From: Suilimivivens aceti
GTDB taxonomy: Bacteria; Bacillota; Clostridia; Lachnospirales; Lachnospiraceae
Length of the DNA: 64,000 bases
NCBI RefSeq assembly: GCF_025567405.1
Contig: NZ_JAOQKJ010000012.1
Span: 10,682 to 74,681 of the forward strand
Direction of reading: 5' to 3'
Within the stretch, counting starts at the first letter, position 1; each line of letters opens with the position of its first letter. Positions 43,596-53,342 of this stretch are shown in pieces. The translations under genes and the position numbers were made by a program. The notes beneath the pieces are model-generated. The model ran no database searches. It was not told the DNA's origin and was given only the letters and a program-made list of their open reading frames with translations.

Positions 43596-44438
43596 ATGCT
43601 TAAATATGTTGTGTTTGCAGTAACAGAGAAGGAAAGGCAGGTTCTTGACAGAAGTAGGGCAGAACTGGAACAGGTCTTTACCGGAGAAAAGACAGAATTT
43701 CTGATCGTTTCTGCAGCACAGACGGAAGAAGGCATTTTAAGGCTCCGGATGGAAGAAAGCCTGATCCTGACAGATGATCCTGCATATCTGAAGGCATTGC
43801 AGGCAGCAGGATTTTATACAGCAGGTCTCCATCATAAAGAAAATCAGGGCACCTTTTTTGAAGGAGCAGCTTATGTTATAGAAGAGATCGGTGAGATCAC
43901 TTTTTCTGTGTATGATGAGATCTACAGGCGGCTTGCTGGGTTGCCGCTGATGATCACGAGGACGAAGCGACTTCTGATCCGGGAGAGCACGGTAGGGGAT
44001 GTTCCAGAGTTTTACCGGATCTACAGGGATCCATCCATTACGAAATACATGGAGGATTTGTTTGGGGATCCCGAAGAAGAGATAGCTTACATGAAGGAAT
44101 ATATCCGTCAGATCTATGGATTTTACGGATATGGGATGTGGACAGTACAGCTTCTTTCCGGAGAAGTGATCGGCAGAGCAGGACTCAGTGTGAGAGAAGG
44201 CTATGAACTTCCGGAACTGGGATTTGTGATCGGCTGTGACTATCAGGGACAGGGCTATGCAGAAGAAGCGTGCAGAGCGGTGCTTGCCTATGGAAAGAAG
44301 GAGCTTTCTTTTGAGCATGTACAGGCACTGGTAGAGGAAGAGAATCTTCCGTCCAGAAATCTGCTTATAAAGCTTGGGTTCCATTTCGATAAAAAAGTGA
44401 ATGAGAAGGGAACTGAATACCTTCTTATGATAGATTGA
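43596..44438 (+). CDS. GNAT acetyltransferase with an extra N-terminal domain
   Basis: 280-residue protein. The C-terminal half (about 125-280) is a RimJ/RimL-like GNAT fold: MITRTKRLLIRES opens it, and the acetyl-CoA region LGFVIGCDYQGQGYAEEACRA spans the Q/RxxGxG/A motif. The first 120 residues form a separate alpha/beta domain that looks like a HAD-less sugar or phosphatase-like fold and is not recognised. AAAGGA 7 nt upstream supports the ATG at 43596. metG follows after 30 bp. The substrate is unknown. Confidence 0.8.
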   Translation: MLKYVVFAVTEKERQVLDRSRAELEQVFTGEKTEFLIVSAAQTEEGILRLRMEESLILTDDPAYLKALQAAGFYTAGLHHKENQGTFFEGAAYVIEEIGEITFSVYDEIYRRLAGLPLMITRTKRLLIRESTVGDVPEFYRIYRDPSITKYMEDLFGDPEEEIAYMKEYIRQIYGFYGYGMWTVQLLSGEVIGRAGLSVREGYELPELGFVIGCDYQGQGYAEEACRAVLAYGKKELSFEHVQALVEEENLPSRNLLIKLGFHFDKKVNEKGTEYLLMID

Positions 44439-44468
44439 CAACATTTTGAAAGGAGTTTTTGCATAAAA

Positions 44469-46439
44469 ATGAGTAAAGGGAAATATTATATTACAACGGC
44501 GATTGCCTATACATCAGGAAAACCGCACATCGGAAACAGCTATGAGATTGTTCTGGCAGACAGCATTGCCCGTTTCAAGAGAAAAGATGGCTATGATGTT
44601 TTTTTTCAGACAGGAACGGATGAGCATGGACAGAAGATCGAGCTGAAGGCACAGGAGGCCGGTATTACACCGAAGGAATATGTAGACAATGTGGCTGGCA
44701 CGATTCGGAAGATCTGGGATCTGATGGACACCTCCTATGATCACTTTATCCGTACAACAGATGATTATCATGAAAAACAGGTACAGAAGATCTTTAAGAA
44801 GCTGTACAATCAGGGAGATATTTACAAGAGCTCCTATGAGGGCCTGTACTGTACACCCTGTGAATCCTTCTGGACAGAATCCCAGCTTGTGGACGGCAAA
44901 TGTCCTGACTGCGGAAGAGAGGTAAAGCCGGCAAAGGAAGAGGCATATTTTTTCAGGATGAGCAAATATGCTGACAGATTGATCGAGCATATTAACAGCC
45001 ATCCGGAATTTATACAGCCGGTATCCAGAAAGAATGAAATGATGAACAACTTCCTGCTTCCTGGTCTGCAGGATCTGTGTGTTTCCAGAACCTCCTTCAA
45101 GTGGGGGATCCCGGTAGACTTTGATGATAAGCATGTCGTTTATGTATGGCTGGATGCCCTGACCAACTATATCACCGGTATTGGCTATGACTGTGACGGA
45201 GAAAGCAGTGAGCAGTATAAGAAATATTGGCCGGCGGATCTGCACCTGATCGGAAAGGATATTATACGTTTCCATACGATTTACTGGCCGATCTTCCTGA
45301 TGGCGCTGGGTGAGCCCCTGCCAAAGCAGGTATTTGGTCATCCATGGCTTCTGATGAACAATGACAAGATGAGCAAGTCAAAAGGAAATGTGATCTATGC
45401 AGATGAACTGGTAGATTTCTTTGGAGTGGATGCTGTCAGATATTTCGTCCTGCATGAGATGCCTTTCGAAAATGACGGAAATATCACCTGGGAGCTGGTA
45501 GCGGAGCGTTTTAATACAGATCTTGCCAATACCCTTGGTAATCTGGTGAACCGTACCGTATCCATGAGCAACAAGTATTTTGACGGTGTTGTTACCAATA
45601 CCGGCGTGACAGAGCCTGTGGATGAGGAACTGAAGAATCTGGCTGTGACAGCCTATGGCAGAGTAGCAGATAAGATGAAGGATCTGAGAGTGGCTGATGC
45701 CCTGACAGAGATTTTTACCTTATTTAAGAGATGCAACAAATATATCGATGAGACAGAACCGTGGGTACTGGCAAAGGATGAAGCGAAGAAGGATCGTCTC
45801 GCGACCGTTCTTTATAATCTGACAGAAAGCATTCTGATCGGTGCTTCCCTGCTTGAACCCTATATGCCTACAACGGCAAAGAAGATCGCAGTGCAGTTTA
45901 ACACAGAGATCAGAAGCTTTGAAGATCTGGCCGAGTTTGGAAGATATCCCTCTGGCAGCAAAGTAACAGAAACACCGGAGATCCTTTTCGCAAGACTGGA
46001 TCAGAAGGCAGTTTCAGCAAAGATCGAAGAGATGGAAGCTGTAAGAACAGCTGCAGCAGAGAAGACGGAAAAGGAAGAGAAAGCAGAGGAAGGCATTGAT
46101 ATTGAGCCGAAGGCTGAGATTTCCTATGATGATTTTGCAAAGCTGCAGTTCCAGGTGGGCGAGATCATTGAATGTAAGGAAGTACCAAAGTCCAAGAAGC
46201 TCCTCTGTTCACAGGTGAAGATCGGAAGTCAGGTAAAGCAGATCGTTTCCGGAATCAAGCAGCATTATTCCGCAGAGGAAATGGTAGGCAAGAAGGTGAT
46301 GGTTCTTGTGAACCTGAAGCCGGCAACCCTGGCAGGCGTTGTTTCTGAAGGTATGCTGCTCTGTGCAGAAGATGCAGATGGTAATCTGGCACTGATGACA
46401 CCGGAGAAAAAGATGCCGGCAGGAGCAGAGATCTGCTAG
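44469..46439 (+). CDS. metG: Methionyl-tRNA synthetase
   Basis: Charges tRNA-Met. 656 residues with the class I HIGH-type motif KPHIGN near 18, a zinc knuckle (CTPCESF and CPDCGRE near 127-150), the KMSKSKG loop near 299, an anticodon-binding helical domain, a Glu/Lys-rich linker (about 520-545), and a C-terminal tRNA-binding EMAP-type domain (FAKLQFQVGEIIECKEV) used for dimerisation. The upstream sequence is only 30 bp and carries no T-box leader. Confidence 0.97.
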   Translation: MSKGKYYITTAIAYTSGKPHIGNSYEIVLADSIARFKRKDGYDVFFQTGTDEHGQKIELKAQEAGITPKEYVDNVAGTIRKIWDLMDTSYDHFIRTTDDYHEKQVQKIFKKLYNQGDIYKSSYEGLYCTPCESFWTESQLVDGKCPDCGREVKPAKEEAYFFRMSKYADRLIEHINSHPEFIQPVSRKNEMMNNFLLPGLQDLCVSRTSFKWGIPVDFDDKHVVYVWLDALTNYITGIGYDCDGESSEQYKKYWPADLHLIGKDIIRFHTIYWPIFLMALGEPLPKQVFGHPWLLMNNDKMSKSKGNVIYADELVDFFGVDAVRYFVLHEMPFENDGNITWELVAERFNTDLANTLGNLVNRTVSMSNKYFDGVVTNTGVTEPVDEELKNLAVTAYGRVADKMKDLRVADALTEIFTLFKRCNKYIDETEPWVLAKDEAKKDRLATVLYNLTESILIGASLLEPYMPTTAKKIAVQFNTEIRSFEDLAEFGRYPSGSKVTETPEILFARLDQKAVSAKIEEMEAVRTAAAEKTEKEEKAEEGIDIEPKAEISYDDFAKLQFQVGEIIECKEVPKSKKLLCSQVKIGSQVKQIVSGIKQHYSAEEMVGKKVMVLVNLKPATLAGVVSEGMLLCAEDADGNLALMTPEKKMPAGAEIC

Positions 46440-46484
46440 AGGAAAAAGAGGACTCTCCGGCAAAAAACAGGAAGAGGGTTATAT

Positions 46485-47429
46485 ATGGTCAAAAAAGAAG
46501 AATTTGTATTTGACTCCAGGGACGGACAGAGTAAGATCCACGCGGTCAGATGGATTCCGGAAGGAAAAGTGATCGGGATTCTTCAGATTGTCCACGGAAT
46601 GGCCGAATATATTGAAAGATACGAGGAAATGGCACACTTTTTCGCAGAAAAGGGAATCCTGGTTACAGGAGAGGATCATCTTGGACATGGAAAGAGTGTG
46701 GACGAAAAGGAAACCTATGGTTATTTCTGTGAACAGGATCCGGCGACGGTAGTTGTGCGGGATGTACACAGACTGAAAAAGATGACACAGGAGGACTATC
46801 CGGGAATCCCTTATATTCTGCTTGGACACAGTATGGGTTCCTTTATTACAAGGAATTACCTGTTCCGTTATGGCACAGGAATTCAGGGAGCAATCATCTG
46901 CGGTACCGGCTCACAGCCCGGCGTGGTGGTGAAATTCAGCAGGGCACTTGCTGCATTCGAAGGACTGTTTCTTGGAGAGAAGCATACAGCAAAACTGATA
47001 GATAAGCTGGCTTTTGGAAATTATAATAAACAGGTAGAAAAGCAGAGGACTTCATTTGACTGGCTGTGCCGGGATGAAGCAGTGGTTGATGCCTATATAG
47101 CTGATGAGCTGTGCGGATTCATTTTTACCGTAAACGGGTTCCGGACATTGTTTACCCTGCTGGATCGTCTGAACAAAGAAGAAAATCTGAAAAAAATGCC
47201 GGAAACCCTGCCGGTGCTGTTCATTGCCGGAGAGAAGGATCCAGTAGGAAATTATGGAGAAGGAGTCAAAAAAGCTTTCCGGGATTTCCAGAAGGCCGGA
47301 CTGACTACTTTAAGCATGAAGCTGTATCCGGAGGATCGTCATGAGCTTTTGAATGAACTGGATAAGAAAAAAGTTTATGAGGATATTTATTCATGGATAT
47401 TGGAACGGATCAAGGAGTATCAGTTATAA
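46485..47429 (+). CDS. Alpha/beta hydrolase (serine aminopeptidase S33/monoacylglycerol lipase-like)
   Basis: 314-residue cytosolic hydrolase. The nucleophile elbow GHSMGSF places Ser near residue 114. HGMAEYIERYEEMA near 33 is typical of Hydrolase_4 lipases, FIAGEKDPVG near 246 has the acid, and the His is in DRHELLNE near 285. Probably an esterase or lysophospholipase. It starts 45 bp after metG and is followed by a secreted-protein gene. Confidence 0.88.
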   Translation: MVKKEEFVFDSRDGQSKIHAVRWIPEGKVIGILQIVHGMAEYIERYEEMAHFFAEKGILVTGEDHLGHGKSVDEKETYGYFCEQDPATVVVRDVHRLKKMTQEDYPGIPYILLGHSMGSFITRNYLFRYGTGIQGAIICGTGSQPGVVVKFSRALAAFEGLFLGEKHTAKLIDKLAFGNYNKQVEKQRTSFDWLCRDEAVVDAYIADELCGFIFTVNGFRTLFTLLDRLNKEENLKKMPETLPVLFIAGEKDPVGNYGEGVKKAFRDFQKAGLTTLSMKLYPEDRHELLNELDKKKVYEDIYSWILERIKEYQL

Positions 47430-47444
47430 GAGGTGTATGTTTTT

Positions 47445-48020
47445 ATGAAAAAATTGAAATTTTGGCTTTTGGGAATTTTCTGTATGGCAGTTCTGACTGT
47501 TACGGCAGGGCTGTGTATTCCTGCAACTGTCAGGGCTGCAGAGGCAGGACAGGGTACAGAAAATATCGATACAGAAGAGCTGCTTGGAGATGTGAAGGAT
47601 AAGCTCTCCGAGGCAGTATCAGAAATGGATCCGAAGACAGTAAAAGAGATTTTCAGGTTTGCTTCCGAAAAGATTTCTGATGGAAGTCTGGACAGTGAAG
47701 AAGGGTTAAAGGCGGCTATTCAGGAAAGTGAAGAAAAATTCGGGATCATCATTAAGGAGGCCGATGCCAGAAAAGTGGTAGAAGCTATGCAAAAGCTGGA
47801 GAATATGGGCTTTTCTGCTGATTATGTACTGGATAAGGCAGAAACACTTTATGACAAATATGGAGCAGACTTTGTAGATCATACAAATGAAATTATCAGG
47901 GGTGCTGTGGAAAATGCAGTAAAGAATGCCGCAGAAAGCTTTTTCAGCAATTTATGGCAGTCCACGAAAAATTTTTTCGGTGGACTGCTTGGTGGCTTTC
48001 AGATAGCGGACAGGCAGTGA
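47445..48020 (+). CDS. Secreted protein of unknown function
   Basis: 191 residues with a clear Sec signal peptide (MKKLKFWLL, hydrophobic core, AAEA cleavage region near 32). The mature part is mostly helical, acidic and charged, with a hydrophobic/aromatic C-terminus (SFFSNLWQSTKNFFGGLLGGF) that might be amphipathic. AGAGGTG supports the ATG at 47445 over the GTG at 47433. It resembles no family known to me. Confidence 0.75.
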   Translation: MKKLKFWLLGIFCMAVLTVTAGLCIPATVRAAEAGQGTENIDTEELLGDVKDKLSEAVSEMDPKTVKEIFRFASEKISDGSLDSEEGLKAAIQESEEKFGIIIKEADARKVVEAMQKLENMGFSADYVLDKAETLYDKYGADFVDHTNEIIRGAVENAVKNAAESFFSNLWQSTKNFFGGLLGGFQIADRQ

Positions 48021-48031
48021 AAGGACAGTAA

Positions 48032-48517
48032 ATGAGCGCAGGATTGCCGTGTGTGATTCGGTTTGTATCATCGGATGAATGGGAAGAAGCAATGGGACTT
48101 GCCTGGAAAACCTTCCTGGAATATGAGGGCGATGTTTATCCGCCAGAGGGAGTGCGCAGCTTTGAGGATTTTATCACCGACTCTGATCTGAAAAGAATGT
48201 TTGCGCTTGGAACCTATCAGATGATTGGAGCATTCTTCTCAGGAAAGCTGATAGGGATGATATCCCTGCGCAATAAAACGCATATTTCATTGTTGTTCGT
48301 GGACGGTGATTATCACCGGAGAGGGATTGGGAGAGCATTGATCTCGTTTCTTTCTGAGTATGTCAGGAAGGAAGAGGGACTTAACAGGCTGACGGTAAAT
48401 GCGTCGCCTTATGGAGTTGGATTCTACCACAGACTGGGATTCCGGGATCTTGGTCCGGAGAAACAGCAGGATGGGATTATTTTTACTCCCATGCTTTTAG
48501 AATTTGACAGAGGATAA
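48032..48517 (+). CDS. GNAT family N-acetyltransferase
   Basis: 161-residue single-domain GNAT protein. The acetyl-CoA loop is in FVDGDYHRRGIGRALISFL near residues 88-106 (RRGIGR matching Q/RxxGxG/A), followed by NASPYGVGFYHRLGF typical of motif B. GAAAGGACAG precedes the ATG, 11 bp after the secreted-protein gene. The substrate is unknown. Confidence 0.88.
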   Translation: MSAGLPCVIRFVSSDEWEEAMGLAWKTFLEYEGDVYPPEGVRSFEDFITDSDLKRMFALGTYQMIGAFFSGKLIGMISLRNKTHISLLFVDGDYHRRGIGRALISFLSEYVRKEEGLNRLTVNASPYGVGFYHRLGFRDLGPEKQQDGIIFTPMLLEFDRG

Positions 48518-48527
48518 GGAGAAACAA

Positions 48528-49229
48528 ATGGGAAGAATTTTTGGACTGGAAAGCCCTTTTATGAATTTTTTGAACAGAGTAGCAGATCTGATCTGGCTGA
48601 ATATACTGACGATGATCTGCTGTATTCCGGTCGTAACGATCGGAGCATCTCTGACGGCAATGAATTATGTACTTTTGAAAATGGCAAAAAACGAAGAAGG
48701 ATACATAACAAAGGCATTCTTTAAATCATTTAAACAGAATTTTAGACAGGCGACACTGATCCTGCTTATACAGCTTGTGATTTATGGAATCCTTGCGGGT
48801 GATCTCTTTGTTTTCCGTTATGCATCTATGGATTTCCCGGAATGGCTGCAGATTGCTGTGATAGCGGTGGGAATCCTTGTGACATTTGCGACTATATATC
48901 TGTACCCATTACTGGCAAGGTACGATAATGCAATTAAGGCAACCTATAAAAATTCTTTTCTTATGGGAGTGCTGAGTCTGCCAAGAACACTTCTCATGGT
49001 GCTGTGCTGGCTTATTCCTGTGATCGTGTTTTTCTTTGCTAATCCGATTCTGCCGCTTGTGTTCCTGCTTGGAATTTCAGGTCCCGGATATCTGAATGCA
49101 CTTTTATACAGGAAGAGCTTTGAACGCTTTGAGGAAAAGGACGACGATACAGAAGAAGGATCCGGGGAAGCCGGGGATGAAGCTGTAGAGGAAGTTTCAG
49201 GAGAAATGACAGACCAGCATATGGAGTAG
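48528..49229 (+). CDS. YesL family (DUF624) membrane protein
   Basis: 233 residues, four to five transmembrane helices, DUF624-type opening MGRIFGLESPFMNFLNRVADL, and an acidic C-terminal tail of about 30 residues. In many Firmicutes YesL sits beside sugar-uptake or YesMN two-component genes; its function is not known. AAGGAG 7 nt upstream fixes the ATG at 48528. The membrane diguanylate cyclase gene follows after 2 bp. Confidence 0.85.
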   Translation: MGRIFGLESPFMNFLNRVADLIWLNILTMICCIPVVTIGASLTAMNYVLLKMAKNEEGYITKAFFKSFKQNFRQATLILLIQLVIYGILAGDLFVFRYASMDFPEWLQIAVIAVGILVTFATIYLYPLLARYDNAIKATYKNSFLMGVLSLPRTLLMVLCWLIPVIVFFFANPILPLVFLLGISGPGYLNALLYRKSFERFEEKDDDTEEGSGEAGDEAVEEVSGEMTDQHME

Positions 49230-49231
49230 AG

Positions 49232-50719
49232 ATGGAATCAAAAAAAAGGCAAATCTTACAGTGGTCGATTTTGGGAGGAATACTCGTCATTGTAGTGACG
49301 GTCATGCTCTGTGTCTCTTTTTCCAGGATCAAGAGAGAGGGCATTCAGAATTATGAAGATGTGATGACGAGTTCTGCATCCAAATATGCACAAAAAGTGA
49401 ATATGGAATTGTCAGAGCTGCAGACAGCAGCTGATGTGGCAGCAGATGTCCTTTCCACGAGCAGCCATTATGGACAGAATCTGATCAAAGAGACGCTTAT
49501 GGCGGTGCAGGAAAATACAAGCGCAGAAAAAGCAGTGTATTATAATGGTGGAAATACAGGATATGTATGGGACGGAACAGACTTTGCAACAGCAGATCTG
49601 AAAAAGGAGCCGTATTTTGAACAGCTTGCCGGACTGTCAGAAACCAAGGTTTTCTGTATGAGAAATTCTGAGGATCTGAAAACGACAGAGCTGGTCATCA
49701 TGGCTCCGTCAGGGGAGACTGGCAAGGGGAGTGTGCTCCTGTATTTACCGGTACGGAAGCTGGATAAGCTTTTCAAGATCAGTGTTGACTTTGGTGCAGA
49801 TGCATTTGCTCTGATCATTGACAAGAATGGCTATATTGTTACTAGTGGAACCTATGAAAGTGACTTCCTGACAGAACTTAATTTCTGGAACAATTTTGCA
49901 GATAAAAATAAGGAGTCTGTTTCAAAGGCGAGAGTCAGACTGATCAATGCCGTGACAGGATGTATAGAAGCTTCCTCCAAGGGGACAGGAGAAAAGAGGA
50001 CAGTTGTATATGCACCTGTCCTGAACAGCGGATTCGATGTCATCATAGGTGTTGACCAAAGCTATGTTGACAAGAAGGAATCCAATTTCTGGAAGAGCAG
50101 CGGTGTAATGCTGACACAGCTTCTGCTTGTGCTGATCGGCTTCTTTGCCGCCTTCCTTACCATCAGCTATACGACCAAGAAGAATGTGGCGGAGCATGAC
50201 AGACTGCTCCGTGAGGAGGCGGATACCGACCTTCTGACAGGACTGACAAACAAGCTGGCAACAGAGAGAAAGATCAAAGAGTATATGAAAGAAAATCCCA
50301 ATTCCCTCGGTATGATGTTTGTACTTGACATTGATAATTTCAAGAAGATCAATGATACGATGGGACATGCCTTTGGCGATGAGGTGCTGAAGACCCTTGG
50401 CAGAACGATCAGCTCCCTGTTCCGTGTAACAGATATTATTGGACGTACGGGTGGTGATGAGTTTACCATATTTCTGAAATTCCTGAAATCCGATGAAAAT
50501 ACACTGAAGGAGGCCAGAAAGCTGGTGCAGTTCTTCAAGGATTTCACCGCAGGTGAATATGTAAAATATTCAGCAACAGCAAGTATTGGTGCTGCAGTAT
50601 TCCCGGAGAACGGAAGTGATTTTGATTCCCTGTACAAAGCGGCAGATAAAGCACTTTACAAGGCAAAACAGAGAGGCAAGAACCAGCTGGCATTTTATGA
50701 CGACAGAGACAGAAAATAG
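49232..50719 (+). CDS. Membrane-bound diguanylate cyclase with extracellular sensor
   Basis: 495 residues. TM1 near 10-30, an extracellular sensor of about 250 residues (dCache-like in length), TM2 near 288-310, then a GGDEF domain. The active site GRTGGDEF is intact, and an inhibitory I-site RVTD lies exactly five residues before it, so the enzyme should make c-di-GMP with product feedback. The gene starts 2 bp after YesL, which suggests joint expression. Confidence 0.92.
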   Translation: MESKKRQILQWSILGGILVIVVTVMLCVSFSRIKREGIQNYEDVMTSSASKYAQKVNMELSELQTAADVAADVLSTSSHYGQNLIKETLMAVQENTSAEKAVYYNGGNTGYVWDGTDFATADLKKEPYFEQLAGLSETKVFCMRNSEDLKTTELVIMAPSGETGKGSVLLYLPVRKLDKLFKISVDFGADAFALIIDKNGYIVTSGTYESDFLTELNFWNNFADKNKESVSKARVRLINAVTGCIEASSKGTGEKRTVVYAPVLNSGFDVIIGVDQSYVDKKESNFWKSSGVMLTQLLLVLIGFFAAFLTISYTTKKNVAEHDRLLREEADTDLLTGLTNKLATERKIKEYMKENPNSLGMMFVLDIDNFKKINDTMGHAFGDEVLKTLGRTISSLFRVTDIIGRTGGDEFTIFLKFLKSDENTLKEARKLVQFFKDFTAGEYVKYSATASIGAAVFPENGSDFDSLYKAADKALYKAKQRGKNQLAFYDDRDRK

Positions 50720-50775
50720 GAATTGTACAATTTGTATATAAAAATATGCACATGATGTACAAACTGTCGAAAGCA

Positions 50776-50823
50776 AATGGAATCAGAAAGGTTTCTAAGC
50801 ATTTCTCACAATGGAATCAGAAA
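50776..50823. promoter_or_regulatory. Direct repeat upstream of the msmK-like gene
   Basis: AATGGAATCAGAAA occurs at 50776-50789 and again at 50810-50823, 34 bp apart. ATTTCT/AGAAAT forms an inverted repeat over the second copy. The rest of 50720-50917 holds no gene and no convincing promoter. These could be operator sites. Confidence 0.35.
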
Positions 50824-50917
50824 TCTTTGTGGAATAGTGGTATAGCTAATTTGGACTACGTCCGTTATACTAATCTTAACGTTGAAGTTGAACCTATTTT
50901 TCAAGGAGGCTAATGAA

Positions 50918-52027
50918 ATGGCAAGTTTATCATTAAAAAATATCTGCAAAGTATATCCTAACGGATTTGAAGCAGTAAAAGATTTCAATCTTGAAATCGC
51001 TGATCAGGAGTTTATTATTTTCGTAGGACCTTCAGGATGTGGTAAGTCTACAACCCTTCGTATGATCGCTGGTCTGGAGGATATTTCTTCTGGTGAATTA
51101 AAGATCGGTGACAGAGTTGTTAACGATGTAGAGCCTAAGGATAGAGATATCGCAATGGTATTCCAGAACTACGCTCTGTATCCTCATATGTCAGTATATG
51201 ACAATATGGCTTTCGGACTTAAGCTGAGAAAGGTTCCGAAGGATGAAATCGATAAGATGGTTAAGGAAGCAGCTAAGGTTCTTGATCTGACAGCACTTCT
51301 TGACCGTAAGCCCAAGGCTCTTTCTGGTGGACAGAGACAGCGTGTTGCAATGGGACGTGCTATTGTTCGTAATCCTAAGGTATTCCTTATGGATGAGCCT
51401 CTTTCAAACCTGGATGCAAAGCTTCGTGTACAGATGCGTATTGAGATCGCTAAGCTGCATCAGAGACTTGGTACCACCATCATCTATGTAACACATGACC
51501 AGACAGAGGCTATGACTCTTGGTGATAGAATCGTTGTTATGAAGGACGGTGTTGTTCAGCAGGTAGATACACCTCAGAATCTGTATGAGAAACCCGTAAA
51601 CCTGTTTGTTGCAGGATTCATGGGATCACCTCAGATGAACTTCCTGGATGCTGTTGTAGATGTTAAGGGTGATACAGCATACTTAAAGGTAGCTGGAAGT
51701 GAGATTCCTCTTCCTCCTGCTAAGTCCAAGAAGCTGATCGAGGGAGGATATGCTGGAAAGACAGTTACATTTGGTATCCGTCCTGAAGATGTATATGATT
51801 CAGAGATGTTCATTGAAACTGCTAAGTGCGTATTTGAATCTACTATCAAGGTTTATGAATTGCTTGGTGCAGAAGTTTACTTATACTTTGATCTGGCTGA
51901 GTTCCCTATCACTGCAAGAGTTGATTCCAGAACAACAGCAAGACCTGGCGATACTGTTAAGTTCGCATTCGATGTTGAGAAGATTCACGTATTTGACAAA
52001 GAAACAGAGCAGGTTATCACAAACTAG
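50918..52027 (+). CDS. ugpC: ABC transporter ATPase, MsmK/UgpC type
   Basis: 369-residue ATPase that energises carbohydrate (CUT1) importers. Walker A GPSGCGKST near 37-45, Q-loop, signature LSGGQRQRV near 135, Walker B VFLMDEPLSNLD near 155, and a C-terminal regulatory TOBE/OB domain. AGGAGG at 50904-50909 selects the ATG at 50918 (MASLSLKNI). No permease is adjacent, so it is an orphan ATPase. Such proteins serve several transporters, and the ATPase-less system at 22061-25170 is a natural client. Confidence 0.95.
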   Translation: MASLSLKNICKVYPNGFEAVKDFNLEIADQEFIIFVGPSGCGKSTTLRMIAGLEDISSGELKIGDRVVNDVEPKDRDIAMVFQNYALYPHMSVYDNMAFGLKLRKVPKDEIDKMVKEAAKVLDLTALLDRKPKALSGGQRQRVAMGRAIVRNPKVFLMDEPLSNLDAKLRVQMRIEIAKLHQRLGTTIIYVTHDQTEAMTLGDRIVVMKDGVVQQVDTPQNLYEKPVNLFVAGFMGSPQMNFLDAVVDVKGDTAYLKVAGSEIPLPPAKSKKLIEGGYAGKTVTFGIRPEDVYDSEMFIETAKCVFESTIKVYELLGAEVYLYFDLAEFPITARVDSRTTARPGDTVKFAFDVEKIHVFDKETEQVITN

Positions 52028-52040
52028 GAATAATCTATAT

Positions 52041-52068
52041 GAGGGATGCACATTGCATCCCTCTTTTT
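52041..52068 (+). terminator. Intrinsic terminator after the msmK-like gene
   Basis: GAGGGATGC/GCATCCCTC (52041-52049 with 52055-52063), 5-nt loop, TTTTT. Confidence 0.95.
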
Positions 52069-52155
52069 ACTTAAGGCAAAAATAAGTGAACGCCCGGGAG
52101 GGGATGCTTGTTTTTTGCTGATCGCCCAGATATGAAAAGAGAGGAATGAAAGCGG

Positions 52156-53244
52156 ATGATATCTTCACAGGTAATAGCAACAAGTATTGAAGAGCTGCGT
52201 GCCATAACGAGAGTAGAACTTTGTGTCTATGATCCGGATGGAACTACGGTAGCGTCTACTTTCGATAACAAGGATATAGAAGCAGGACTGATCAGAAGCT
52301 TCGTGGAATCTCCGGCAGATAGTCAGGTGATTGGTTTTGATCATCTTCTAAAGATCATGGATGAGGGAGAACTGGCTTTTGTTCTTGTGGCAAGAGGAAG
52401 CAGTGATGATACTTATGTTGTTGGAAGAATTGCAGCAAGCCAGATCCAACAGCTCATGGCGGCTTATAAGGAACGGTTTGACAGAAATAATTTCTTCCAG
52501 AATCTTTTACTTGACAATCTTTTACTGGTGGATATTTATAACAGGGCAAAGAAGCTTCATATTGAAGTAACAGTACCGAGAGTGGTGCTGATCGTGGAGA
52601 CGGAGAAGGAAAGAGACAGTACGGCAGCAGAGTTTCTGGGGGGACTGTTTTCTTCCCAGTCAGGTGACTTTATTACCGCCATTGATGAGAGCAGTGTGAT
52701 CCTGATCAAGTCACTGGAACCGGGAGAAGGCTATGAGACGGTAGAGCAGACCGCAAATATGATCGTGGATATGATGAATGCTGAAGCAATGATGAATGTA
52801 AGGGTTGCTTATGGAACGATTGTGCAGGAGCTGAAGGATGTGTCAAAATCCTATAAGGAAGCCAGCCTGGCGCTGGATGTTGGCAAGATATTCTATGTTG
52901 AGAAGAAGGTCAATGCTTATAGCAATCTGGGTATAGGAAGATTGATCTATCAGCTGCCGGTAAATTTATGCAGGATCTTTATTGATGAGATTTTTGGAGA
53001 TGCTGACCCGGCAGAATTTGATGAGGAGATTCTGACAACAGTGAATAAATTTTTTGAAAATAACCTGAACGTTTCAGAAACCTCCAGACAGCTTTTTGTA
53101 CATCGGAATACACTGGTGTACCGGATTGAAAAGCTTCAGAAGAGTACAGGGCTGGATGTCAGGACATTTGATGATGCCCTCACCTTCAAGATTGCCATGA
53201 TGGTAGTTAATTATATGAAATATCTGGATCATCTGAATTATTAA
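52156..53244 (+). CDS. PucR/CdaR-type transcriptional regulator
   Basis: 362 residues. The N-terminal half resembles a sugar-diacid-type sensor (about 1-130). A GGDEF-like central domain is degenerate, and the C-terminal PucR helix-turn-helix (HTH_30) has NVSETSRQLFVHRNTLVYRIEKL near 300-322. GAGGAATG precedes the ATG. It is separated from the msmK-like gene by a terminator, but the pair is common in Lachnospiraceae, suggesting control of shared sugar uptake. Confidence 0.85.
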   Translation: MISSQVIATSIEELRAITRVELCVYDPDGTTVASTFDNKDIEAGLIRSFVESPADSQVIGFDHLLKIMDEGELAFVLVARGSSDDTYVVGRIAASQIQQLMAAYKERFDRNNFFQNLLLDNLLLVDIYNRAKKLHIEVTVPRVVLIVETEKERDSTAAEFLGGLFSSQSGDFITAIDESSVILIKSLEPGEGYETVEQTANMIVDMMNAEAMMNVRVAYGTIVQELKDVSKSYKEASLALDVGKIFYVEKKVNAYSNLGIGRLIYQLPVNLCRIFIDEIFGDADPAEFDEEILTTVNKFFENNLNVSETSRQLFVHRNTLVYRIEKLQKSTGLDVRTFDDALTFKIAMMVVNYMKYLDHLNY

Positions 53245-53342
53245 AAGAATAGATGATAATGAAGGTAGAAATACCTTACAAGAGATAAAAAGTACTGAAC
53301 AACCCGTATCTCTGCATATACATATATGTGGAGGGATGCGGG

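Noticed and set aside
44439..44468. T-box or other leader before metG
   Set aside because: Only 30 bp separate metG from the preceding gene, too short for a T-box.
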